64,000 nt of DNA from Purshia tridentata (GCA_003254885.1 QANT01001248.1:43195-107194), one strand, 5' to 3'. Shown: positions 53,147 to 63,932, numbered from the stretch's first letter. The notes: generated from the sequence alone by a model not told the origin. Translations and numbers: made by a program.

Positions 53147-53349
53147 CTTTATTTTTTATGCAACATTTGATGAGGTCATTTGACATAGGGCTTTTAGCTA
53201 CCAACACCCTGTCATACAAAATCTAATAATCTAAGAGAGAAGAAAAAATTGGACCGGCCTATAAATCACCCTTTATTTTTTATGCAACATTTGATGAGGG
53301 CATTTGACATAGGACTTTTAGCTACCAACACCCTGTCATACAAAATCTA
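53147..53349. repeat. 79-bp direct duplication, period 124 bp
   Basis: CTTTATTTTTTATGCAACAT is present at 53147 and again at 53271, and identity continues to ACAAAATCTA with very few changes. Confidence 0.9.
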
Positions 53350-54377
53350 GAACAAGTGGTTATGTCATCCAATTAACAACCCAAAATTTATTATAATATT
53401 TGCAGTAATCTCGGGAAAGGGAGTTGCGTGCTCTGACCTTCAATATATAAAACTTTCATCAGTGATTTAATAAGATAAAATAAAATAATGAGTGATAAAT
53501 ATCATTTGTGTGGATCTCTATAAATTATCATGACTATAATGCTGAAAAAGTTTTAAATAGGGCAATCATCCATTATATTCTCTATTTATTTTTAAAAACT
53601 ATAAATTTTAAATAAAAATATATATTGATATATTAATATATGTCGCACGATATACATAACATTACTGTCTTATTAATGAATTTTTCATAGATATAAATTT
53701 TCTTGTCAAAATATGATCAAGTTGAAATTAATTATCAAAATCACCTCCGAGAACATTCCTGTGAACCCACCTGGACTTTGTTTCACAAGTCATATGTCGG
53801 TATGCCCCCTCCAACCGCAGCTAATTTGTCATGTGCATTTGGTCAATGTATTTTAATCTTAAGGGCCCAAAAACCAACAAGGCAAATGTTAAATACAGTG
53901 ATCTATGTGAATTATTTATTAACCAATAATATAGATATTGTTTTTTACACTTTTAGTCACAAATGGTGTGGTAATTTAAACCTTGTTCTTTTGTGGTGAT
54001 AGGCTTTACATACATCAACGAGTGATTTTTTTAATTTCTATAAACAATTGATATACATGGAAGTTGAATTCATGACTAAATAATTATTAACACGATTGTT
54101 AATTAGTCAATTATCTATAGATATTCCTTCGCTTCTAAATAAGTGTTAAAATTAAAACTTACATCAATAAGTGAATTGCACACATTAACGACTAGCAATC
54201 GCTCACAGGCGCGGTGACTAAATAGCTAAGCTAGCTCACACCAGGAACTGTTATTGCACCGGTTAGCAATTTTACTTTATAAGGGTTTCTCATTCGAGGG
54301 TCACAATTTTGCTAAATTGCTTTTATGCCACAAAATATAAACAATTAATGTGTTGACAAGTCACCTAGCTAGTTGCT

Positions 54378-54383
54378 TATAAA
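54378..54383 (+). promoter_or_regulatory. TATA box of DUF2775 gene 1
   Basis: TATAAA lies 76 bp before the start codon, in the AGTTGCTTATAAAGGG block that is conserved upstream of DUF2775 gene 2. Confidence 0.65.
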
Positions 54384-54458
54384 GGGTAATGGTCAGAGAC
54401 TCAGACCAGGGTGAGCAGACCATTAGAATCAAGTGTGTTCCCTTGAACTGGCCAAGAC

Positions 54459-55018
54459 ATGAAGTACTCTATCTCTTGCTTTCTGCTTCTGGCCTTCATT
54501 CTCATGGTAAGCATTTCTCATACAGCTCTATAGCTTCATTGAATTTCTAACATTACCAAAGTTTCAACATCCTTCATGAGCTGTCAAATTAAGCTTGTCA
54601 TACTAGTCCCTCATGCAGAATTTCTATTTACAATTTGTCCAATTTTTGCAACAAATATGTGGCAACTTTTTACAAGTTTGATTCAATTCTCAACTAACCC
54701 TTTTTCATGGAACAGTTGTCTGAGCACATTGATGCAAGAAAAGACCTTGGAGGAGGTTACTGGAAACAGGTGATGAATGACCAACCCATGCCAGAGGCCA
54801 TTAAAGACCTCTTTTTCCATCAAGATCATGAAGAAGTGCCATCTCTCCCTGGTTCAACAAAAAAGGATCACTTTGTTAGGGACTTTGACATCAGGCCTAA
54901 TGTTATTATATACCACAGTGCCCACCATACTCATCATCATCACCCTGAAGAAAAAAAGCATGACATGGAACCCAAAGAAGAAATTGCAGCTTATATTAAA
55001 ACAGCCAGCCATGGCTGA
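54459..55018 (+). CDS. secreted DUF2775/organ-specific protein 1, candidate peptide precursor
   Basis: Exon 1 is 54459-54506 (MKYSISCFLLLAFILM) and exon 2 is 54716-55018; phase 0, 116 aa. A signal peptide is followed by the family motif (D)LGGGYWKQVMNDQPMPEAI (residues 26-45), a block KKDHFVRDF then IRPNVIIYHSA (65-85), a His run, and a charged tail EPKEEIAAYIKTASHG. DUF2775 (organ-specific S2/P4 type) proteins are small secreted plant proteins of mostly unknown role. Some are linked to split BURP cyclases as precursors of cross-linked cyclopeptides. The single block ending VIIY (79-82) would be the candidate core. The gene converges on short BURP gene 2. Confidence 0.87.
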
Positions 55019-56541
55019 GTCAGGAACATCAAGAACATATTGTTCTATTAGACCAAGTCTGAAATAGAGCTAGCTCTTATTTTTGTACTATATTTACTAG
55101 TACTTAATTTGGTCTTTGCTGTATAAGTACTTGTGCTTGGAATTTCTCAGGTTTTAATTGTGTTTATGTCTAGTCCATATCTTGGTAATACAGTGATAAT
55201 TAATGTTATATTGTTTCAATAATTAACAGTGGGAAGGTTTGCTTTTAGTTTTGGCTGTTATTATCAATTAATATTCTGTGATTACTGGATTGAAGTCTCA
55301 TCTAATCCAAATTTTGGATCTGGAGTCAAAGTAGACTTGAGTTCTTTGACTGGGAAATTCTATATATCGTCTAGAATGAATGTATTACTATTTTGGATAT
55401 GTACTCGCTTGTCAGATAATCAGATGCAGACTTCACTACTTTAATGACTAGAAATCGGCAAAAAAAATCTTTCTGGGAAGTCTCGAAAACAGAGAAGCAT
55501 AGATAATTGTGACAACTTTGTGACTCTGCTTATGAAATTAATTGCAAGATGTAGATGAGGAACTCTAGGCTGGTTTTGAAAGACATCACTATTCTTTGTG
55601 CACCTATGCACATAGATTATGCCAGGAGAAGTGGCATAGAACGATGCATGCGTAAATGAATCAATGAAACCCGTCACATTAATATAGCTAAGTAAGAAAA
55701 CCCTCAAGGACTAATTAGATCAATCTATTAAAACTTTTACTGAACTAACTCAACAAAAGTTTGATATATTCTATCTTTTTTTTTTTGGCCAAAAGTTTGA
55801 TTCTATCTTTGATAATACTAAATTGGATAAAATAGTTAATCACTCGAATAAAAAAGGAAATTTGATTGCTTTCTTATCCTTTTATGGTCCACTACTAAGT
55901 ACTAAGTGCCAAAATTTGTAGGGCAGATTCTTCAGTTTCACACCACTTTTTACTCTCTTTTAAGAGTAGCTGAGTCAGATTTTGTTGTTTTCATCACCAA
56001 AACTTATGCTCCTTTATTTCCATGCTTCACGTGAGCATCCCTTTCTTCAGTTTTCTTTCTTTCAATCTCTTTATTATTTGGTCACATGCTCTTCACCTCT
56101 CAAACATACAGAGGACTTGGGTGTTTCTTGGTTAAATGAATGAATATATGATTCAAATTTTAAAGAGTACTAGTGGCCCCAATTAAGAGACAAAAGTCAT
56201 ATGGTGCTTCTTCAGATATGGAGGTTTGGTGATACTGGGACCCAATTGTGGAATTGAAATTTCATCAACTTTGATAAAATTGGTTTGCATCTGTAGTACT
56301 TGAGTATTTACCTATAGAAAGATAATAGCTTACTAATTGGCTCCAATAACATAAGATATGCTATCAACAAATAAAATTTTTAGGGATAGTAACTTGGTAA
56401 GTATTTTCATGAGAAAACAGCAATATGATCTTCAGAACTTCATTTCTTGGTATTTTAATCAGAATTTCACCATGTTCCAAAGAATATTGTGAATCGTTTG
56501 ATCTCATATGGTATATTTATTTTACTTTCATGCACTTTTTA
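55019..56541. other. spacer between convergent DUF2775 1 and BURP 2
   Basis: The 3' flanks of both genes. The stretch at about 55.2-55.65 kb has no clear counterpart in the second duplicated unit, while 55.9-56.3 kb does. No gene seen. Confidence 0.55.
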
Positions 56542-57687
56542 CTACATTGAGGTGGATTTTGGAACCCATACAAGATTATCTGCAGGAAAGAAATGGCACA
56601 CAGGGGAAGTCCCTGGCTTAATCCTAAGCACACTAAATGATGCATGATCAGGGCTCCAGTGAGAGGTATCCATGTGGCAAACAGCAACAGCATCAACTCT
56701 ATCTCCATTCTCACCACCCAATGATACCTTGAACACCTTGTTCTGACTTTCTTGGCTATGGCAATAGAAAACTGCATAAGGATAAGGCAAGCTATGACAT
56801 GCCACCATCTTGGGAGCCAATATCTCCTTAGGCACTTCCAAGATAGTGTAGTTCTGGAAGAAGGTACTTGATTTTGTGACATGGGTAGTGGCTACAACAC
56901 TGAAAGGGGTCTTTGATCCAAAGACACCATTTGTGAAGTCAAGCATGGATTCCAAGGAAGTAGCACATAACTTGGTCTCTCCTTTGATGGGTTCAATCTC
57001 ACAGTGCCTCAGAGTTTCTTCCATGGCTTTGGCTTGGGGTGAATCTTGAGATAATTTGAAGATTTGGAGAAGGTCAAGGAGTTTTTTTGATGAGAAGGGA
57101 ATTGAATCAGCTTCATCTCTGGGCAACAAGTGGGGAGAAGTTGAAGGGTCTCTCTTAGGGAAATAGATTGCCAGTTTTTTCCCAACCTTCAGGTCCTTCA
57201 AGGTGAAGAAAATCATATGTGAAGGGTCCATGTGATCCATAGGGGATGATGGATGAGCATGTTCTTTATGTGTTGTTTCATGGGTATCATCAAGATCTTG
57301 CTTTGCATGAATTCCTTGATCCGTATGTGTTGTTCCCCACTGTATTTCACTCAGCTGCCTGCCTCCAATTTCTTGAGCACACTGCATAATATTTGGCATA
57401 AATAATCCTGACATTATTACTAATTAAATTTCTTAAAAACAGAGAGAAAAAGACATGAAAATTTGAAATTTCAGCTAACTTGTTGTTCATTCTCTGCTTG
57501 TAAAATCTAATCAATCCTTATAAAGGAAAAACTAAATAATGGTTATAACTTGAAATTCCTAGACTGCAGAATCATCAAATATCTCAAATAAAGGATATGA
57601 AGAGTGAACCAAAAGTAAAATCTGTTTTACCATAACAAGCAGTAGTAGATGAAGCAAGGGGTTCCAGAAAGAAAGTCCTGCACCCAT
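56542..57687 (-). CDS. short BURP-domain protein 2
   Basis: Exon 1 is 57687-57631 (MGAGLSFWNPLLHLLLLVM). Exon 2 is 57381-56542, opening CAQEIGGRQL; intron 249 bp, phase 0. The product is 298 aa. A signal peptide and a His/Asp-rich linker (SSPMDHMDPS near residue 65) precede a BURP domain from about residue 77 with CH-X10-CH-X26-CH-X25-CH, KGETKLCATSLESM and CHSLPYPYAVFYCH, ending FFPADNLVWVPKSTSM. It has no core-peptide repeats. It is very similar to short BURP gene 3, with which it shares intron position and leader. It is divergent from DUF2775 gene 2 and convergent with DUF2775 gene 1, so a working precursor-enzyme pair is plausible. Confidence 0.92.
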
Positions 57688-57749
57688 ATTTCTTCCCTTA
57701 TTACAGCTCCTTTCCATTCTGTTCATCTGCTAACTTTGATAGTGCACAA

Positions 57750-57759
57750 GGATATAAAG
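57750..57759 (-). promoter_or_regulatory. TATA-like element of BURP 2
   Basis: The minus strand reads CTTTATATCC about 63 bp upstream of the start codon. The aligned position upstream of BURP 3 (62101-62110) reads CTTCATTTCT, so the element is lost there. Confidence 0.4.
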
Positions 57760-58178
57760 TCCTCCTATATCAGTAGGAATAAGAAGAAATGGAGGCTTCA
57801 AATTTATAATTCCCTCAAAATTATATATGCTAAGTTATCATTTTCATTTGGTCAAAAGTAATCTCTAGAGACATGCTCCTAAATACAATAGATCAAAGCT
57901 TACCCCAATCAATGGGTTCCACACAAATCAAGGTTGACATATGCCCAATTGACTCTTTTTTGGTAGAAAGTCATCTATATGCATTCACACCACACAGTTG
58001 AAATTTTTACCCTCTAGAACCACAAGGATTTTTATCATGGAACAGTCCAAAGGCCATGAGAACGTACGTTACTCAAAACGTTTTTCTCACTAGAGGGTCA
58101 AAAGTTTTTCTAATTAAATAACATTTATGTCAAAATATAAAAAAACTAATGTGTTGAAATCGTACACAGCTAGTTGCC

Positions 58179-58184
58179 TATAAA
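58179..58184 (+). promoter_or_regulatory. TATA box of DUF2775 gene 2
   Basis: TATAAA lies 45-50 bp before the start codon, within the block conserved with DUF2775 gene 1. Confidence 0.65.
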
Positions 58185-58228
58185 GGGTAGTAAGTACTGG
58201 TCAGAGACTCAGAGCAGGTAGAGCGAAC

Positions 58229-58730
58229 ATGAAGTACTTCTTTTGTTTTCAGCTAATTCTATCCTCCATTCTCTTGGTACTTTTCTCAAACAGCTAGCTT
58301 CTCATGAAGAATTTTCCTTTACAATTTGTACAAGTATGATTGAATTCTCAACTAACCCTTTTTCATGGAACAGTTTTCTGCGCTCAGTGATGGAAGAAAA
58401 GACCCTGAAGGGTACTGGAAGAGTGTGATGCAAGAGCAACCCATGCCAGAAGCCATTAAAGACATCTTTATCCATCAAGGTCATGAAGAAGTGCCATCAA
58501 CAAAGAAGGTCCCTTTTGTTAGGGACTTTGATAGTAGGCCCAATGCTATAATATACCATAGTGCCAACCCAGCTGGTTCAGTCAAAAAGGACCATTTTGT
58601 TAGAGACTTTGATATGAGGCCTAATGTTATAATATACCATGGTGCCAATACTCATCAGCCTGAAGAAAAGAAGCATGATGTGGAACCCAAAGAAGAAACA
58701 GATTATATTAGAACAGTCAACCATGGCTGA
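58229..58730 (+). CDS. secreted DUF2775/organ-specific protein 2, two-block candidate precursor
   Basis: Exon 1 is 58229-58276 (MKYFFCFQLILSSILL) and exon 2 is 58374-58730; intron only 97 bp, phase 0, 134 aa. A signal peptide is followed by RKDPEGYWKSVMQEQPMPEA (24-43), then two copies of the block F-V-R-D-F-D-x-R-P-N-x-I-I-Y-H at residues 64-78 and 91-105, 27 residues apart, giving candidate cores AIIY (74-77) and VIIY (101-104). A charged tail EPKEETDYIRTVNHG is shared with gene 1. Compared with gene 1, one block has been gained or lost, as expected of a multi-core precursor. The family's general function is otherwise unknown. Confidence 0.88.
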
Positions 58731-60544
58731 ATCAGAATCAGAAACTTATTATGTATGAGACCCAAGTTTGAAATAAATTAAGCTATCTCTCAAGTTTGTA
58801 CCTTATTTTGCAGTGTTTAATTTGATCTTTGCAATTTATGAATTGTGCTTGGAGTTTCTCAGTTTTATTCATGCTTTAGCAATGTTAAAATCAAATTATA
58901 CTCGCAATTGTAAGAATCTATTGAAATATAGCTAAGCAAAAGAACGAAACCGTTAACCATACCTTGAAGGATTGATTAGAACAACTCATTAAAAATGTTA
59001 CTCGACTTTAAAAACTAAGTTGGCCAAAACAATTAATCGCAGAAATTTGATTTTTATGTTGCTTTCGTCTCCTTTTATGGCTCTATTAGCAAATTAAGGC
59101 CAGCTTCTTCGGTCTCACGCCATGTTTTCCTCTAAAAACCGTTACGTCTGCTCTTTCATTTCCATGCTTCTCGTGAGTATCCCCTTCTTCAGTTTTCGTG
59201 CGTTCAATCTCTTTATTATAGTTTCTCTCCACATGCTCTTTACTTCTTGGTTATATGAATGAATATGTGAAAATTAGTGAGGAAAATTGGGCCCTTGAAT
59301 TAAGAAAAACGTGCTGCCTTAGAAAGGCCAAAAGAGAAAGTCATATATAACGGTTCTTTATGGGAAATTATGAATTTCCCTTCGTATATGGAGTTTAGGT
59401 AATGCTACACCCAATTGTTAACTTGAATTTCATCAACTTTGTTAAAAATAAGTGATAATAATCAAAACACCCATGCAAATACATGGTCCAAACCCAGTCC
59501 TACATTAATGGGTTAAGATTAAAATATATATATCATCTATCCTTACTATGAGAATGGGGCTCGTACATTTATGAAATGACTGAGAATGCTTGCTCTGTTT
59601 GTCAATCTTTTTTGAAAGCTGGGTTTTGTTCATTGGATGGTTACGGTCTTCAACTATCCTTGAATGACATGAAAGGGAATGTAGTCCAGGCACATATGGC
59701 ATGCAGGCATTTCTTCACTATATATGTCAAGCATTTTCAGTGGTCAGTGACCCGAGATTTGGTGCTTAGTCGAATTGGGAGTATGTTGGTTTATTCCTCG
59801 TCACAAGTTTTGTATAAGTACCCAATACTAATCGAAAAAGAAAAACAGTTTACTCATGAATCTAAACTAGTTTATAAATGCAACTGATAAACGATCATCC
59901 TACTTGGCCACACAGGCTTGTAATAAGTGAGTTTGCCTCGGTCATCTCTCTGATAATGTCAAAACAAATTAGTCGCAGTAGTATATAGGTTCTTAGCCCA
60001 ATAATTAAAATTCCGAGCTGTCCAGCTCATTATTAGCCCAACAACTAAAGTTCTCAATCCAGCCCAATGACTTAAACTCATGGATTACACTCCGATTTAT
60101 TACTCTTCAGTTTAGACATCACATTTGACTGCAGGGTTTCTCATGCAGTGAACCGATGCCCCTCCCCTGCTTCTTCTTCTGCTCCTCCCAATCTCAATAA
60201 TCTCAGTTGTTCTGTGGTTATGTTTATTAATGAAAATTTATTTGTGCAGTCTAGTTTTTTTTTTTTATAATAATAATTTAGTAAATAAAGTGCTTTAACA
60301 TGTTGTGTAAATTTGAGAAATGCCATAAAAACAAACAAGATGCTGTTGAAATTTCGCAAAAAATTGTTAAGAAGGATTTGATCAGATATTCTAACCATCA
60401 CCTATTGTTCTTAGTATTCTCCTAAAGAGTCAACAATATATATCATCATAACTTTAGTTCCATGCAATTTAGTGAGAAAATCAACTAGTTCCAAAGTAGT
60501 TTTACCTTTTATTATAGCTTCAAATTGTCTTGCACATTAAATTA
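58731..60544. other. spacer between convergent DUF2775 2 and BURP 3
   Basis: The first half matches the spacer of the first unit. The frame at 59576-59887 and the antisense one at 59505-59702 have no recognisable family. No gene supported. Confidence 0.55.
58772..58777 (+). terminator. poly(A) signal of DUF2775 gene 2
   Basis: AATAAA about 42 nt after the stop codon. The matching place after gene 1 reads AAATAGA instead. Confidence 0.5.
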
Positions 60545-62038
60545 CTACATTGATGTGAATATTGGAACCCATACAAGATTATCTGCAGGAAAGAAATGAC
60601 ACACAGGGGAAGTCCCTGGCTTAATCCTAAGAACACTAAATGATGCATGATTAGGGCTCCATTGAGAGGTATCCAAGTGGCAAACAGCAACAGCTTCTAC
60701 TCTATCTCCATTCTCACCACCCAATGAAATCTTGAACACCTTGTTCTGACTTTCTTGGCTGTGGCAATAGAAAACTGCATAAGGGTAAGGCATGGTGTGA
60801 CATGCTACCATCTTGGGAGCTAAGATCTCTTTAGGCACTTCCAAAATAGTATAGTTCTGGAAGAGGGTAGTTGAACTTTTGAGATGGGTTGTGGCTACAA
60901 CACTGAAAGGGGTCTCAGATCCAAAGACACCTTTTGTGAAGTCAAGCATGGATTCTAAGGAAGTTGCACAGAACTTGGTCTCTCCTTTGATGGGCTTAAT
61001 TTCACATTGTCTTAGAGTATCTTCCATGGCTTTGGCTTGGGGTGAGTCTTGCGAGAATGAGAACATTTGAAGAAGGTGCGGTAGTTGTTTTGGTGAGAAA
61101 GGAATTGAATCAGCTTCATGCCTTGGCAAAAAGTGGGGAGAAGTTGAAGGGTCTCTCTTGGGAAAATAGATGGCCATTTTTTTCCCCACTTTTAGGTCTT
61201 TTAAGGTGAAGAAAATCATTAGTGAAGGGTCCATGTGATCCATGTGGGATGATGGATGAGCATGAACATGCTCTGTATGTTTTGGTTCATGGGCATCATC
61301 ACTATCTTTCTTAGTATGAATTCCTTGATCCACAGGGTACATCAGTTTGTTTGTTTTTCCCCACTCTTTTTCTCTCATCTGCCTGCCTCCAATTCCTTGA
61401 GCACACTGCATAATATTTGTAATTAAATGTTTAAAAATAAAAAGAGAAAAAGACATGAAAATTTGAAATTTCTTCTAAATTTCTGATCATTCTTTTCTTG
61501 TATATTTAATCAAGCCTAAATTTTAAAGGAAACCTAATATTTGCAACTAGAAATTCACATACTGCAATATCATCAGATGTTATCAATTAAAGGATATAAA
61601 CATGAAGAGTGAACAAAGTCAAATCTTTGGTTTACCATAAAAACCAGTGAGAAAATCAACTAGTTCCAAAGAAGATTGTCCTGCATTAAGTTATCACATT
61701 GATGTGGATGTTGGAAACCATACAAGATTTTCTGCATATCATGTTTCATAAACCTGAATTATTAGTAATTAAATTTCAAAGACTAAGAAGTGGAAAAGAC
61801 ATGAAACATTGAAACTTCAGCTAAATTGTTGATCATTCTTTTCTTGTATGTCTAATGAAGCCAAAATGTTAAAGGAAAACCAATAGTTGGAACTAGAAAT
61901 TCACATACTGCAATATCATCAGATTTTATCAATTAAAGGATGGAAATATGAAGAGTGAACAAAGCCAAATTCTTGGTTTACCAGAACAAGCAGCAGTAGA
62001 TGAAGCAATGAGCTCCAGAAGCCAAGTCCTGAACACAT
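60545..62038 (-). CDS. short BURP-domain protein 3, with displaced first exon
   Basis: Exon 2 is 61405-60545, opening CAQGIGGRQM, with a BURP domain, CH-X10-CH-X26-CH-X25-CH, CHTMPYPYAVFYCH and the ending FFPADNLVWVPIFTSM. The best first exon is 62038-61982 (MCSGLGFWSSLLHLLLLVL), giving 305 aa across a 576-bp intron. That intron contains a fragment of another BURP gene and a second copy of the intron sequence, so this first exon seems to come from a neighbouring, otherwise deleted copy. The gene's own first exon survives only as about 10 bp at 61636-61645, ending ATG just before a GTAAACC donor. If splicing skips the debris the gene is functional. If not, it lacks a signal peptide. The TATA-like element seen upstream of BURP 2 is mutated here. 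Confidence 0.8.
61646..61736 (-). pseudogene. remnant of a deleted BURP gene, 3' end only
   Basis: This stretch matches 60472-60587, which is the 3' flank plus the last codons of BURP 3: GAGAAAATCAACTAGTTCC, then CATTGATGT, then CATACAAGAT and TCTGCA. It is followed directly by intron sequence like that after exon 2 of BURP 2 and BURP 3. The join falls at CTGCA (61732-61736), a word present both near the gene end (60583-60587) and at the exon 2 acceptor (61406-61410), so about 820 bp was probably lost between two CTGCA repeats. Confidence 0.75.
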
Positions 62039-62754
62039 GTTTCTTCCCTTATTACAACTCTTTTCCATTCCGTTCATCTGCTAATTTTGAAAGAGCACAA
62101 AGAAATGAAGTCCTAGTCTCTCACCAGCAAAATATATATCGGAACGCTGTTTCTCAAGTAGTGATCACTAAAGGAGGGCAATAATAGTTTGACATTTTTT
62201 TTGGCACATTTACACTTTTATTTTCTAAAACTATAGTTTTATCTCACTTCACTTTTTTAAAATTTATTATCTCAATTTACACTCATAAATTTCTTCCATA
62301 TCTCACATAACCTAAAATCATCAAGTTCATTTGTCCATTGCTTATGTGGCACCTACGTAGCAAGGGATAAATTCACGTGGCACAGTTTCAAGTTATGTGA
62401 GACCCAAAAAAATTTTATAGGAGATAAATCAAAATAAAAATTTTAAAGAAGTAAAGATAGACGAAATTATTATTTCAGAAGATAAATGTGCAAAAATATA
62501 TATATATATATTTTATTACAACTGTAGTTTGACATTTTACTATGCATAATGCATCTTACTTTGACTAGTAAGGAATGGGCCTACTGGCCATCCACTTGTT
62601 ATTGTCTCTTTAATTTGTCTTCTAATCATTATTATTGGCTGTAATCTAGTCATATAGACACATACCGTTTTGTTTTCTATTCTTCTATATCGTGTACAAT
62701 ATTTTTTATTAAATTTTTTAATTGAAAACAATTATTCATAGTGAATGTCCATAC

Positions 62755-63110
62755 CCGTGACCCTTAGTAAGTCGTATATTTCTCCATTTTATTGGTGGGA
62801 GATTTCAAGTAAAAACATAAATGTAGATTCTATAGCCGTAACTCTATATGAATTGGGGTTAGCATAATTGGCGGAGGACAAAAATTCACTCCCTTACATA
62901 TCTGAGTTTAAACCCTTTCCTCTCTTTTGTTAAAAAAACAAAAAAAAAAACCTGTGACTTTATAATAGTTGTATTTTTATCCATCTGATTGGAGGAGATT
63001 TCAAGTAAAAATATAAATGTGGATTTTATACACGTGACCTTATAGTACTTGTATTTCTCCGTTTTATTGGAGGAGATTTTAAGTAAAAACACAAATATGA
63101 ATTTTATTTG
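62755..63110. repeat. three-copy imperfect repeat
   Basis: CGTGACC...TTGTATTTCTCC...GGAGGAGATTTCAAGTAAAA occurs near 62755, 62951 and 63031. The spacing of 197 then 80 bp shows that the first unit has an extra segment of about 115 bp. Confidence 0.7.
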
Positions 63111-63346
63111 ACTATTGTTTTTAGGGATTATATTTAAATGAAAACTTAAAAGATGAATTACTATTTGAATCATAACACATTGTGACATCATCTACTTTTG
63201 GAAAGGATACAACTTTTTTTTTTTTTTTGTGGTACTGAGGTAGGCCTTAAGCCCAAGAAAAGGAAAGACTACACAGGAATAGCCCTTGTTATTTCAATAT
63301 ACATCAAATTAATACTTATAGTAACCCTAGTCGCCACCCTTAAATG

Positions 63347-63375
63347 CTCTCTCCTCTCTCCTCTCTCCTCTCTCA
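63347..63375. repeat. (CTCTCTC)n microsatellite
   Basis: Repeats of CTCTCTC/CTCTCCT. Confidence 0.85.
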
Positions 63376-63932
63376 TCAACCTTCTCTCTGCCAAGTATTT
63401 TCAAGGGTGGGGGCGATGGTCCTTGTGTTCCTAACAGGCCCACGGCTCCTACCCTCACTTATCCCTTCTCTTTTTCTTCTTATTTTGCTATATTAGTCTG
63501 TATTATAGGATACTCTCATCCCTCTTTGTGAGAACTTTTTCCTCTCAATAAATGAGAGCTTTTTTGATCGCTAAGGTTTAGTTTGTTGGTTTTTTTTTTT
63601 ATTTTGGCTCCAATAAGTAGTGAGACTTGTGCTATTAGGTTGAAGCTTGTATTTTTATGTATGAGATTAAAAGTGGAGGTTCCATGAATGGAAGGATCTC
63701 CTTATCCTATCATTAGAATTTAGTTTTGTACGTACGAGTTTGAGCCTACTTTGGATGTAGATTCTATTCGTCTTTCTTCTTTTGTTGTTTTTTGTCTAAA
63801 GTAGCAAGTTGATGTATTGTATTTAATGATTCTTTCTTAATAAAGATTTAAAAGTTTAGTCTTTAATTATTTTTGGATCTAATTGGCTAGATATTGTAGT
63901 GGTAGAAGCAAGGAGTTAAATTTTAGTTTTGT

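Larger units (their letters stand above)
45023..54458. other. 9.4-kb repeat-rich intergenic region
   Basis: No supported gene. It contains a GGAA/GAAA-rich leader just upstream of short BURP gene 1, at least five inverted-repeat elements, a three-copy tandem repeat and a 79-bp duplication. Short ORFs in this stretch overlap these elements or lack family features. Confidence 0.6.
57688..58228. promoter_or_regulatory. 541-bp divergent promoter region, BURP 2 and DUF2775 2
   Basis: Two start codons point away from each other across this gap, with TATA-like sequences near both ends. A shared regulatory region is likely but not shown. Confidence 0.5.
54330..62110. repeat. tandem segmental duplication of a DUF2775/BURP pair
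   Basis: Unit 1 runs from about 54.33 to 57.78 kb and unit 2 from about 58.13 to 62.1 kb. Each holds a plus-strand DUF2775 gene followed by a convergent BURP gene. Non-coding matches support a block duplication: AGCTAGTTGC(C/T)TATAAAGGG before both DUF2775 genes, TTTCCATGCTTC(A/T)CGTGAG between the pairs, and the leaders upstream of both BURP genes. Confidence 0.8.

Noticed and set aside
59576-59887. 103-aa plus-strand frame between DUF2775 2 and BURP 3
   Set aside because: Starts at a poor context, has no signal peptide, family or repeat, and no counterpart in the first duplicated unit.
60545-61456. BURP 3 as a single exon starting at 61456
   Set aside because: Its first 17 codons are intron sequence; the acceptor ATGCAG before CAQGIGG matches BURP 2 exactly, and true leaders lie in a separate exon.
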